Shown: positions 1 through 7,392 of the stretch, piece by piece
Layout of the letters: the number at the start of each line of letters is the position of its first letter
Numbering within the stretch: the stretch's first letter is position 1
DNA from: an uncultured Eubacteriales bacterium
GTDB lineage: Bacteria > Bacillota > Clostridia > Christensenellales > Pumilibacteraceae
DNA: 14,656 nt
Direction of reading: 5' to 3'
NCBI GenBank assembly: GCA_900555875.1
Contig: USNB01000013.1
Span: 1-14,656, forward strand
Notes under the pieces: generated by a model
The model's database searches: none
What the model was told of the DNA's origin: nothing
What the model saw: only the letters and a program-made list of their open reading frames with translations
Translations under genes and position numbers: made by a program

Positions 1-1
1 G

Positions 2-670
2 ACGGAAGCTCTGGCGCTTGCTGCCGCTACCGTAAACGCGGGATACTACGAAACGGCGGCATGCGCTGCAGGATCGCATTTCGCCACGGCAGAACGGCAA
101 TACAGATATCCGCTCGAATACGGATGTCAGCGCCCGCCGTATGCGCAGTGGACGGTAACGGGCGTCGGCTGCAGCATACTGAGCGCAAAAGGCGACGGAC
201 CGGCAATAACCCATGCTACGATAGGCAGAGTAGTGGATTACGGCATAACGGACGCCAACAATATGGGCGCTGCAATGGCTCCCGCAGCGTTCGATACCGT
301 ACTTGCCGTCTTCGACGATACGGGATTTGGTCCGGATGATTTTGACGGGATATTTTCGGGAGATCTCGGCAGGCTCGGTTCCGAAATACTGCGCGACCTG
401 TGCCGCGAACGCGGGATAGAGCTGGGACAAAGATATTCGGACTGCGGGGAAATGATCTTTTCGTCCGATCAGGAATGCTATTCGGGAGGAAGCGGCGCCG
501 GATGCAGCGCGTGCGTACTCAACTCCTTCCTGCTCGGAAAAATGCATGAACATGAATATAATCGTATACTGCTCGTGGCAACGGGCGCGCTGATGAGTCC
601 GACTACATCATTTCAGGGAGAATCCATCCCCGCGATATGCCACGGCATAATATTGGAGAACGACTTATGA
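2..670 (+). CDS. spoVAD: Stage V sporulation protein AD, 3' part (5' end off window)
   Basis: SpoVAD is a thiolase-fold protein of the SpoVA complex, which moves dipicolinic acid into the forespore and releases it at germination. The frame is open from base 2 to the TGA at 668-670, giving 222 residues. The family is usually about 340 residues, so roughly the C-terminal two thirds is present. Recognisable family stretches include YRYPLEYGCQRPPYAQWTVT, the glycine-rich TGVGC that follows it, the segment DYGITDANNMGAAMAPAAFD, and the cysteine/glycine-rich CYSGGSGAGCSACV. The C-terminus ends GESIPAICHGIILEN-DL, as is typical. The stop overlaps the start of spoVAE by 4 nt, indicating translational coupling in a classical spoVAC-D-E operon whose front lies upstream of the window. 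Identification is from recall of family sequence. In this operon sigma-G control is usual, but its promoter is not in view. Confidence 0.93.
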   Translation, partial: TEALALAAATVNAGYYETAACAAGSHFATAERQYRYPLEYGCQRPPYAQWTVTGVGCSILSAKGDGPAITHATIGRVVDYGITDANNMGAAMAPAAFDTVLAVFDDTGFGPDDFDGIFSGDLGRLGSEILRDLCRERGIELGQRYSDCGEMIFSSDQECYSGGSGAGCSACVLNSFLLGKMHEHEYNRILLVATGALMSPTTSFQGESIPAICHGIILENDL

Positions 671-1053
671 TATTTCCGGATACATGGTGGGGCTGGCTGG
701 CGGAATATACGGTGGTATTCGCTTCGGGCGGGCTGCTGTGTCTGCTCGCCCAGATACTCATAATAAAGACAAAACTGACTCCCGCGCGCATACTGGTGAT
801 ATTTCTCATCGCGGGCATAGCGATGCAGACCGTAGGAATATACGAACCGCTATCCGCCGTACTGCGATCGGGTATCGCGGTACCGATAACCGGTTTCGGC
901 GCGTCTCTCGCAAAAGGCGCAATAGAAACCGCGGCGGAAAGCGGCGTGCTCGGCGCGTTTGCCGGAGGACTGATACAAACCGCATACGGCGTCGGAACGG
1001 CAGTCGCCGCAAGCTATCTGGTATCCGTCATATTTAGGCCGAAAAGCAAATAG
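667..1053 (+). CDS. spoVAE: Stage V sporulation protein AE (SpoVAEb type)
   Basis: This is a small integral membrane subunit of the spore SpoVA dipicolinate channel, 128 residues against about 116 to 125 usual. I chose the ATG at 667 because it overlaps the spoVAD stop (ATGA), is preceded by GGAG at 655-658 with 8-nt spacing, and gives the expected N-terminus MIFPDTWWGWLAEY. An in-frame ATG at 637 would add ten residues inside spoVAD and is less likely. The sequence is strongly hydrophobic, with about four membrane segments (near residues 8-30, 40-60, 68-90 and 95-120). Family hallmarks are KTKLTPARILVIF, GIYEPL, VPITGFGASLAKGAIE and GVLGAFAGGL. It ends in a short basic tail (RPKSK). It acts with SpoVAC and SpoVAD, and the adjacent order here fits that. 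Confidence 0.93.
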   Translation: MIFPDTWWGWLAEYTVVFASGGLLCLLAQILIIKTKLTPARILVIFLIAGIAMQTVGIYEPLSAVLRSGIAVPITGFGASLAKGAIETAAESGVLGAFAGGLIQTAYGVGTAVAASYLVSVIFRPKSK

Positions 1054-1089
1054 CAACTCGGCGGCGCACGCGGAATATATATTATTATC

Positions 1090-1731
1090 ATGCGCGTCGT
1101 CAAACTGAAGCGCCGCAGAAGGCTGCTTAAAACGATCATAATAGCGGCGGTTGCGATAGCCGTCGTTGCGGTATACTACTATCTGAGGATAGCGCCCGTG
1201 ATATCGACGGTCGTGACCGAGCGCACCAGGATGCAGGTCTCGCAGGCAATAGACGACATGACGGAATCGCACCTGTATGACGTGACGTATGACGATTTCG
1301 TGATCTCCCGCTACGACGACGAAGGAAATGTGACGTTTATTCAGATAAACAGCGTAAAAGTGAATCTTTTCGCAAGACGCGTCACTTCGCTCATACGAAG
1401 CGAAATGAAAACTTTTGAAGAACAGGGGGTGCAGATACCTCTCGGCACGGTCACGGGAATACCGCTGCTGTCCGATCTCGGTCCGGAACTTACATACAAC
1501 GTGCTCGATCTCGGCGTCGTGGATGCGGACTTCATTTCGGAATTCACCGACGCCGGAGTAAATCAGACGCTTCATCGGCTGTATATGAAGATAATCGTAA
1601 ACATGCGCATCGTACTGCCTGGATATTCGCTTGCTTTCGATAACAGCAGTACCGTCATGATATGCGAAAACGTGATAGTCGGAGACGTTCCTCTCGGACA
1701 GATAGACATAGGCAGCGAATTATTGCCTTAA
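1090..1731 (+). CDS. yunB: Sporulation protein YunB
   Basis: The protein has 213 residues. It starts with a basic stretch (RVVKLKRRRRLLK), then one membrane anchor at about residues 14-33, then an extracytoplasmic domain. That layout and the segments EAQ-like SQAIDDM, NSVKVNLFARRVT, VQIPLGTVTGIPLLSDLGP and the C-terminal ENVIVGDVP-LGQ match YunB, a sporulation protein of unknown biochemical role first named in Bacillus subtilis. It is somewhat shorter than the Bacillus protein (about 250). The ATG at 1090 is the only sensible start, but the ribosome-binding site is weak (CGGAA at 1070-1074). It lies 36 nt after spoVAE in the same direction, so it may be a fourth member of the spoVA transcript or have its own sporulation promoter in the AT-rich 1072-1089 stretch. 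I could not assign one. No terminator is visible after it before the pheS promoter. Confidence 0.87.
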   Translation: MRVVKLKRRRRLLKTIIIAAVAIAVVAVYYYLRIAPVISTVVTERTRMQVSQAIDDMTESHLYDVTYDDFVISRYDDEGNVTFIQINSVKVNLFARRVTSLIRSEMKTFEEQGVQIPLGTVTGIPLLSDLGPELTYNVLDLGVVDADFISEFTDAGVNQTLHRLYMKIIVNMRIVLPGYSLAFDNSSTVMICENVIVGDVPLGQIDIGSELLP

Positions 1732-1736
1732 AACGC

Positions 1737-1765
1737 TTGCAAACCCCGCGGAAAAAGTATATAAT
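1737..1765 (+). promoter_or_regulatory. Sigma-A promoter of the pheS operon
   Basis: TTGCAA (-35, 1737-1742) and TATAAT (-10, 1760-1765) are separated by exactly 17 bp. Transcription would begin near 1772, at the head of the T-box leader. The promoter starts only 6 nt after the yunB stop codon. Confidence 0.8.
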
Positions 1766-1771
1766 GAAAAA

Positions 1772-2028
1772 AAAGAAAGGCAACGAAGCAGCACAAGAGT
1801 CCGCCGCACATCCATCCAGAGAGTTTTCGGCAGGTGAAAGAAAACTGGACCGGCGGAAAGATATTCACTGCAGAGCCCGATCCGCGAATACCGTCCGCGG
1901 AAAAGTAACGGATCGCGCGGCAGCCGGCGTAACAGGTGAAACGAGGTGCGTGGTTAATTCACGCACGAAGAAAGGTGGTAACACGATCGTCAGGGTCGTC
2001 CTTTTACGGACGGCCTTATATTTTATCC
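1772..2028 (+). promoter_or_regulatory. T-box leader, phenylalanine-specific (specifier UUC)
   Basis: This untranslated leader senses uncharged tRNA and controls read-through into pheS. Stem I carries the conserved AGAGAG (1818-1823) and an AGTTTTC/GAAAACT helix (1822-1828 with 1840-1846) around a loop with AGGTGAA. The specifier reads TTC at 1864-1866, followed by AC and TGCAGAG, matching the usual layout and tRNA-Phe(GAA). Stem III is GTGCGTG/CACGCAC (1946-1952 with 1960-1966). The T-box core is GGTGGTAACACG at 1974-1985. AAAGG (1971-1975) can pair with CCTTT (2000-2004) to form the antiterminator, which excludes the terminator. The UGGU bulge pairs with an ACCA tRNA end, consistent with discriminator A for tRNA-Phe. 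Pairings were found by eye. Confidence 0.93.
1992..2025 (+). terminator. Intrinsic terminator within the pheS T-box
   Basis: AGGGTCGTCC (1992-2001) pairs with GGACGGCCTT (2008-2017), including wobble pairs, around the loop TTTTAC. A T-rich tract follows (ATATTTT). Its 5' arm overlaps the CCTTT needed by the antiterminator, so this is the regulated stop of the T-box, not a constitutive one. Confidence 0.85.
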
Positions 2029-2040
2029 AACGGAGGAACA

Positions 2041-3075
2041 ATGGAAGAAAAGATCGCACAGCTTACCCGCGAATGCGGAGAAGAGATCGCAGCGGCGGAT
2101 TCCGAAAGTTCGCTGTATGCCGTCAGAGTCAGGTACCTCGGCAAAAGCGGTCTGATCAGCGACCTGATGAAGGGGATGAAAGGACTTTCACCCGAACAGC
2201 GCCCCGTGATGGGAAAGCTCGTGAACGACGCCCGTTCCGCGCTCGAGGCTCTTTTTTCCGCAAAAGGAAAGGAGCTTCACGATAAAGAACTTGCCGAACG
2301 TCTGGCTGCGGAAAAAATAGACATCACGATAGACAGAGGCAGACCGGCGGGAGCTCTTCATCCGCTCAATGCGGTGCGCCGCAGACTCGTGGATTTCTTT
2401 GTGTCCATGGGCTTCGATGTTATGGACGGCCCCGAAGTAGAAACGGACTATTATAATTTCGAAGCGCTCAACGTTCCCAAGGATCATCCCGCGCGCGACA
2501 TGCAGGATACGTTCTTTCTCGGAGGCAATCTGCTGCTCCGGTCACAGACGAGCGCGTCACAGGTCCGATATATGGAAGAACACAAGCCGCCTCTCAAAAT
2601 GATCTCGCCCGGACGAGTATTCCGCAATGACGACGATGCAACGCATTCTCCCGTATTCCATCAGCTCGAAGGGCTCGTGGTGGACAAAGGCATCACCATG
2701 TGCGATCTCAAGGGCATACTCGACAGTTTTGCCAAGCATTTCTTCGGTGCCGATACCAAGGTGCGTTTCCGCCCGTCGTACTTCCCGTTCACCGAACCCA
2801 GCGTGGAAGTGGACGTATCCTGTTCCATATGCCACGGCTCAGGCTGCAAGATCTGCAAAGGAACGGGTTGGATAGAGATCCTCGGAGCAGGCATAGTGAA
2901 CCGAAAAGTGCTTCGCACCTGCGGCATAGATCCCGACGAATACACCGGATTTGCGTTCGGTTTCGGCATAGACCGCATCACGAACATAATACACAGCATA
3001 CCGCACATCAAATTGCTTTATGAAAACGACATACGGTTCCTCGAGCAGTTCGGCGGTAAAGGAGGGGACAGATGA
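2041..3075 (+). CDS. pheS: Phenylalanine--tRNA ligase alpha subunit
   Basis: Catalytic subunit of the cytoplasmic (alpha-beta)2 enzyme that charges tRNA-Phe with phenylalanine. It has 344 residues, the normal length. The ATG at 2041 has GGAGG at 2032-2036; longer in-frame starts would run back through the T-box. The N-terminal about 90 residues form the tRNA-binding coiled coil (RVRYLGKSGLISDLMKG). Then comes the class II core, with DHPARDMQDTFF, motif 2 (RVFRNDDDATHSPVFHQLEG, from R192), the FRPSYFPFTEPSVEVDV phenylalanine-binding region, and motif 3 near the end (GFAFGFGIDRI). Within the core, C261-x2-C264-x4-C269-x2-C272 forms a small zinc-knuckle-like insertion of the type found in many Firmicutes PheS. 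Its stop overlaps the pheT start by 4 nt. Expression is set by the upstream T-box. Confidence 0.98.
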   Translation: MEEKIAQLTRECGEEIAAADSESSLYAVRVRYLGKSGLISDLMKGMKGLSPEQRPVMGKLVNDARSALEALFSAKGKELHDKELAERLAAEKIDITIDRGRPAGALHPLNAVRRRLVDFFVSMGFDVMDGPEVETDYYNFEALNVPKDHPARDMQDTFFLGGNLLLRSQTSASQVRYMEEHKPPLKMISPGRVFRNDDDATHSPVFHQLEGLVVDKGITMCDLKGILDSFAKHFFGADTKVRFRPSYFPFTEPSVEVDVSCSICHGSGCKICKGTGWIEILGAGIVNRKVLRTCGIDPDEYTGFAFGFGIDRITNIIHSIPHIKLLYENDIRFLEQFGGKGGDR

Positions 3076-5459
3076 AATTACCCATGAGCTGGCTTAAAGA
3101 ATATGCCGCGATAGGGTCTGCTACGCCTGAAGAAGTGGCGCAGGCTCTTCTCGGCGTAGGCTTCGAAGTGGAAGAAATATCGTATGCGGGCGAAGAAATA
3201 CAGAACGTAGTCGCAGCTAAAGTAATAGACTGCAAACCTCATACGAATTCCGACCACCTTCATATATGCATGGCGGATACCGGCAAAGAAATACTCCAGA
3301 TAGTCTGCGGCGCCCCGAACGTCCGCACGGGCGATGTCGTACCCTGCGCGCTCGCGGGCGCTAAACTGCCGGGCGGGATCGAGATCAGACCCGGAGAACT
3401 GCGCGGCGTCATGAGCTACGGCATGCTTTGCAGCGGCAAAGAGCTGGGCGTAGACGACACTATCATAGAGGGCGCGGACGTCGACGGGCTGCTTCAGCTC
3501 CCGAAAGATACGCTTCCCGGCACCGATATACGTAAGATCCTTGGTCTTGACGAATATGTCCTCGACGTTTCGGTAACGGCAAACCGCCCGGACTGTCAGT
3601 CCATAATAGGACTTGCAAGAGAAGTCGCCGCGGCAATGAACGTCAGATTCACGCCGCCCTCCAACAAATACAAAACGGTCGAGTATGAAGGTGAATTCAT
3701 GCCTTCGGTGGAGATCAAATCGGATCTCTGCTCGCGCTATACCGGAAGGCTTATCCGCAACGTCAGGATCGAAAGATCTCCCGAATGGATGGCTCGCCGT
3801 CTGAAACTCGTAGGCATACGCTCGATAAACAACATCGTGGACATAACGAACTACGTGCTCATCGAAACAGGTCAGCCTCTGCACTCTTTCGATATCCGTT
3901 TCATCAATAAAGGTATCGTAGTCCGTTGTGCCGAGGCGGGCGAGAAGATAACCGCCCTCGACGGCAAAGAGTACGAACTTTCGGACGATATGCTCGTGAT
4001 CGCAGACGCAAAAAAACCTGTCGCCATAGCAGGTATAATGGGAGGCGAATATTCGGGCATAATGACGGATACCGAAACCGTATTCCTCGAAGCCGCGCGC
4101 TTCGACCGCCGCAGCGTGAGAGTAACGTCGCGCAGACTCGGACTGCGTTCCGATTCCTCCGCCAGATACGAAAAGGGCGTGGATTACGAAAGCGTGGACG
4201 AAGGCAGGGAAAGAGCGCTCGCGCTCATTTATAAACTGAAAGCCGGCAAGATAGTGGACGTGCGTTCGGATGCGGGGGAAGACCGACCGAAGGAAAAGGT
4301 CATAGAAACATCGGCTGAACAGATATGCTCGATAATCGGCATAGATATTCCCGTCCGCACAATAGAAAAAATACTTCGTTCGCTCGATATCGAAACGGAA
4401 GTCAAAGCGAGAACGGATAAACTGATCTGCCGTATCCCGCTTCGCCGCGAAGACATAGAGGATTTTGCCGATCTGTCCGAAGAAGTGATAAGATATTACG
4501 GCTATGACAATCTCGAGCCCACATTCCTTAAAAACGCCGCATGCACGATAGGCGGAGAGAACGAAAAGGACAAAGCGATCGCAGACATAAAAAACATATT
4601 ATGCGGTCAGGGCATATTCGAAATGATGAGTTATTCATTCATCGGAAGCAAAGCCGCGGATATGCTCATGCTTCCGGAAAACGATGCCCGCAGGCGTTGC
4701 ATAAAGCTGCTGAACCCTCTCGGCGAAGACACGTCCATGATGCGCACCCAGCTCACTCACAACGCGCTCACGGCAGCGGCGCTCAATCTTTCGCGAGGCA
4801 ACGATAAATTCAGGCTTTTTGAGATCGGACGCGTATATATCCCGGTCGAAGACGGCAAACAGCCCGAAGAAAAGTCGCATCTTTCGATAACGTTCTCGGG
4901 AGAAGGAGAAAGCTTCTATACGCTCAAAAACGCCGTAAATGCCGTTCTTGCATATTTCGGAACGAACACGGAGCTGGCATATACCAAAGAGCCGTATCTG
5001 CATCCCGGCATAGGAGCAGATATAATCCTTGACGGCTCCGTCATAGGCAGTTTCGGAGAACTGCATCCGACTGCAGCCGAAAGTTACGGCATATCGGCAA
5101 AAGTATATGAAGCGGAATTGGATCTCGAACCGCTGCTCGCGCGCGGAAAACAGACCGCAAAATATTCCGTGATATCGAGATACCCGTGCGTCAACCGCGA
5201 TCTCGCGGTCGTAGTGGACGACGAATGCCCCGTAGGAAAACTCATCCGCACCATAAAAACCGCATGCGGCAGCGACCTCGAAAAGGTATCTCTCTTCGAT
5301 GTGTATCGCGGAGAGCAGATAGAAAAGGGAAAAAAGAGCGTAGCATTCTCGCTCAGGCTCCGATCTCCCGAAAAAACGCTGAGCGACGCAGAAGTGCAGG
5401 CCATGACGGATGCAGTCATACTTGCGCTCGCATCGGAATGCGGAGCAACTCTCAGGTAA
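3072..5459 (+). CDS. pheT: Phenylalanine--tRNA ligase beta subunit
   Basis: Beta subunit of phenylalanyl-tRNA synthetase; it binds tRNA and edits mischarged tyrosine. 795 residues, full length. The ATG overlaps the pheS stop (ATGA), and the ribosome-binding site GGAGGGG sits at about 3060-3066. Domains in order: an EMAP/OB-fold tRNA-binding domain at about residues 40-150 (SDHLHICMADTG, IVCGAPNVRTGD, MLCSGKELG), the B3/B4 editing module at about 210-370 (INNIVDITNYVLIETGQPLH, GLRSDSSARYEKGVD), B5 at about 400-475, the catalytic-like core at about 480-690, and the C-terminal ferredoxin-fold anticodon-binding domain at about 700-795 (SRYPCVNRDLAVVVD, SLFDVYRGEQI). It acts with PheS. The first seven isoleucines are all AUA codons, the clearest sample of this genome's unusual preference. 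Confidence 0.98.
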   Translation: MKLPMSWLKEYAAIGSATPEEVAQALLGVGFEVEEISYAGEEIQNVVAAKVIDCKPHTNSDHLHICMADTGKEILQIVCGAPNVRTGDVVPCALAGAKLPGGIEIRPGELRGVMSYGMLCSGKELGVDDTIIEGADVDGLLQLPKDTLPGTDIRKILGLDEYVLDVSVTANRPDCQSIIGLAREVAAAMNVRFTPPSNKYKTVEYEGEFMPSVEIKSDLCSRYTGRLIRNVRIERSPEWMARRLKLVGIRSINNIVDITNYVLIETGQPLHSFDIRFINKGIVVRCAEAGEKITALDGKEYELSDDMLVIADAKKPVAIAGIMGGEYSGIMTDTETVFLEAARFDRRSVRVTSRRLGLRSDSSARYEKGVDYESVDEGRERALALIYKLKAGKIVDVRSDAGEDRPKEKVIETSAEQICSIIGIDIPVRTIEKILRSLDIETEVKARTDKLICRIPLRREDIEDFADLSEEVIRYYGYDNLEPTFLKNAACTIGGENEKDKAIADIKNILCGQGIFEMMSYSFIGSKAADMLMLPENDARRRCIKLLNPLGEDTSMMRTQLTHNALTAAALNLSRGNDKFRLFEIGRVYIPVEDGKQPEEKSHLSITFSGEGESFYTLKNAVNAVLAYFGTNTELAYTKEPYLHPGIGADIILDGSVIGSFGELHPTAAESYGISAKVYEAELDLEPLLARGKQTAKYSVISRYPCVNRDLAVVVDDECPVGKLIRTIKTACGSDLEKVSLFDVYRGEQIEKGKKSVAFSLRLRSPEKTLSDAEVQAMTDAVILALASECGATLR

Positions 5460-5465
5460 GGCAAA

Positions 5466-7391
5466 ATGGAAATACTTGCTCCGGCAGGCAATATGAAAGC
5501 GCTTAAAAGCGCGGTCGCTTCCGGAGCCGACGCGATATACCTCGGCTCGGGCGATTTTAATGCAAGAAGCAAGGCGGATAATTTCGGCAGCGACGAACTC
5601 CGCCTTGCCGTTTCATATTGCCATGACAGAGGAGTACGCGTATATCTGACACTGAACACCATCGTAAAACCGTCCGAAATGGCGCGCGCGGTAAGGACGG
5701 CAAAGGACGCGGCAGATGCCGGCATCGATGCATTCATCATCCAGGATCCGGCGCTTGCTGCCGCGATACGAAAAGAATTGCCGGATATGCCGCTGCACGC
5801 GAGTACGCAGATGGGCATACACAACGCTTACGGCGCCGCCTTCGCAAAGCGGGCAGGATTCGACCGCGTGATATTTTCCCGGGAAACACTGCCCGAAGAC
5901 ATGAAAAAGGCAAAAGCCGTCGGGATAGAGACGGAATGTTTCGTTCACGGAGCGCATTGCATATCCTTCTCCGGCAATTGCTATTTTTCCGCACTCGTAT
6001 CCGGATACAGCGGGAACAGAGGGAAGTGTCTTCAGCTATGCCGCAAAAAATACGTACTCGAGGGCGCCGGACGCAAGATCGGCGGATATATGCTGTCGGC
6101 GAAAGATATTTGTCTCATAGACGATCTCGATAAACTCAGAAACTGCGGCATAGACTCACTGAAAATAGAGGGAAGGTTACGCAGTCCGGAATATGCGGGA
6201 ACGATAGCTTCTGCATATAAACGAGCGCTGAAAGGAGAACGGCCGGATATGACGGACGTATTTACGGCATTTAACCGGGGAGACATGTCCAAGGCATACG
6301 TTTCGGGCGATAAGCCGGATATCGTATGGCCAGTGACCCAAAGCAACATAGGCTCGCATGCCGCCCGCATAGCATCGGTACGCGGAAAAAAGATCATCCC
6401 TTCCGGAGTATACAAAGCCCGCGCGGGAGACGGTTTCAAGATCCTGCGAAAAGGCAGAGAGACGGGAAGTGCGATATGCAACGGTAAAGAGATCATACTT
6501 TCCGGCGACGCTCGCCCCGGAGACGAACTGCGGCTTACACGCAGCGCCGCGATGTGCGAGCGCATCGAAAAAGCGATACGCGCATGCGACAGCATGCAAA
6601 TGCAAACAAGTTATGAAAAATTATCCGTAAAAAATCATGGTACTATGTCTGACATAGTGCTGAAAAATTACGATCTTCCGTTATCTTGCCGGATCCTGAG
6701 AGCCGACGAACGCACTTCGGGCGAGCTGTTAGACTCGGCAGACATCATCATATACGCGCCGTCCATATTCGACGCCGCCGCATGCTCCCGTTTCGCGCAC
6801 AGGGCAAACGTACCGGTCCTGCTCGAGCTTCCGGTCGAAGCCCGCGGGAAAGACTGCGACATATTGCTCGAAATTAAGCAGAGTAAGATTTTCGACGGAT
6901 ACGTGGCGAACAATGTTTATGCGCTCGAAATGTTCGGCGACGAAAAGCTTCTGCTCGGGAGCGGTATGAATACGTTATCGGACGTGTTCGGCGTAACGCG
7001 GATACTGCCGTCCGAAGCCGCTGCAGCGGAACGCGGAGACATCGTCACCGTTTACGCACGTGAAACTTTGATGAATCTTACGCATTGTCCGGCGCGACAG
7101 CTCGGGCAAAAATGCGGAAATTGCATGAGCGAGGGTATGACTCTCAAAGATGAAACGGGCAACGTGATGATGCTCAGGAGAAGAAAGCTGCACTATTGCT
7201 ACTTTGAACTTCTGAATTCCCGCATACGCAATATCTCATCGAAACTCAACAAAGAAATACACACGCGCATTCTTATCGACGCCCGCTGCGTAAACAAAGC
7301 GAAGGCGCTCGAAGCGCTTATCGATCCGTACTCACTGCGTTTTGACGAAAAAAGCGAAACTTACGGAAGATGGGGAAAAGGAGTAAAATGA
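5466..7391 (+). CDS. Peptidase U32-family protein (RlhA/DUF3656-like)
   Basis: 641 residues, starting 6 nt after pheT with AGGTAAGG as ribosome-binding site. The N-terminal half is a U32 TIM-barrel domain: ILAPAGN at the start, GADAIYLG, then the signature FVHGAHCISFSGNCYFS followed by SGNRGKCLQLCRKKY. Cysteines C165, C172, C188 and C192, with C216 further on, are candidates for the iron-sulfur ligands known in U32 members such as UbiU and RlhA. DSLKIEGRLRSPEY closes the domain. The C-terminal half looks like the DUF3656 plus second U32-like region (GYVANNVYALEMFG), with another cysteine set C541-x8-C550-x2-C553-x24-C578. Known U32 proteins are mostly tRNA/rRNA or ubiquinone hydroxylases rather than proteases. 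RlhA hydroxylates a 23S rRNA cytidine, and this architecture is closest to it. A translation-related role fits the neighbours, but the exact substrate is inference. Confidence 0.9.
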   Translation: MEILAPAGNMKALKSAVASGADAIYLGSGDFNARSKADNFGSDELRLAVSYCHDRGVRVYLTLNTIVKPSEMARAVRTAKDAADAGIDAFIIQDPALAAAIRKELPDMPLHASTQMGIHNAYGAAFAKRAGFDRVIFSRETLPEDMKKAKAVGIETECFVHGAHCISFSGNCYFSALVSGYSGNRGKCLQLCRKKYVLEGAGRKIGGYMLSAKDICLIDDLDKLRNCGIDSLKIEGRLRSPEYAGTIASAYKRALKGERPDMTDVFTAFNRGDMSKAYVSGDKPDIVWPVTQSNIGSHAARIASVRGKKIIPSGVYKARAGDGFKILRKGRETGSAICNGKEIILSGDARPGDELRLTRSAAMCERIEKAIRACDSMQMQTSYEKLSVKNHGTMSDIVLKNYDLPLSCRILRADERTSGELLDSADIIIYAPSIFDAAACSRFAHRANVPVLLELPVEARGKDCDILLEIKQSKIFDGYVANNVYALEMFGDEKLLLGSGMNTLSDVFGVTRILPSEAAAAERGDIVTVYARETLMNLTHCPARQLGQKCGNCMSEGMTLKDETGNVMMLRRRKLHYCYFELLNSRIRNISSKLNKEIHTRILIDARCVNKAKALEALIDPYSLRFDEKSETYGRWGKGVK

Positions 7392-7392
7392 C

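Noticed and set aside
61..339. A 92-codon plus-strand frame at the window start
   Set aside because: Out-of-frame shadow of spoVAD; arginine-rich with no family features.
850..1575. A 241-codon minus-strand open frame opposite spoVAE and yunB
   Set aside because: Both sense genes are recognised families, and the antisense product has no recognisable features.
1662..2285. A 207-codon plus-strand frame from the yunB end through the T-box into pheS
   Set aside because: It crosses a structured leader with conserved T-box elements; the product is arginine-rich and looks like an out-of-frame reading.
3546..3556. TGACGAA, a degenerate 0A-box match, inside pheT
   Set aside because: One of several chance matches inside coding sequence, with no promoter or tandem partner nearby.
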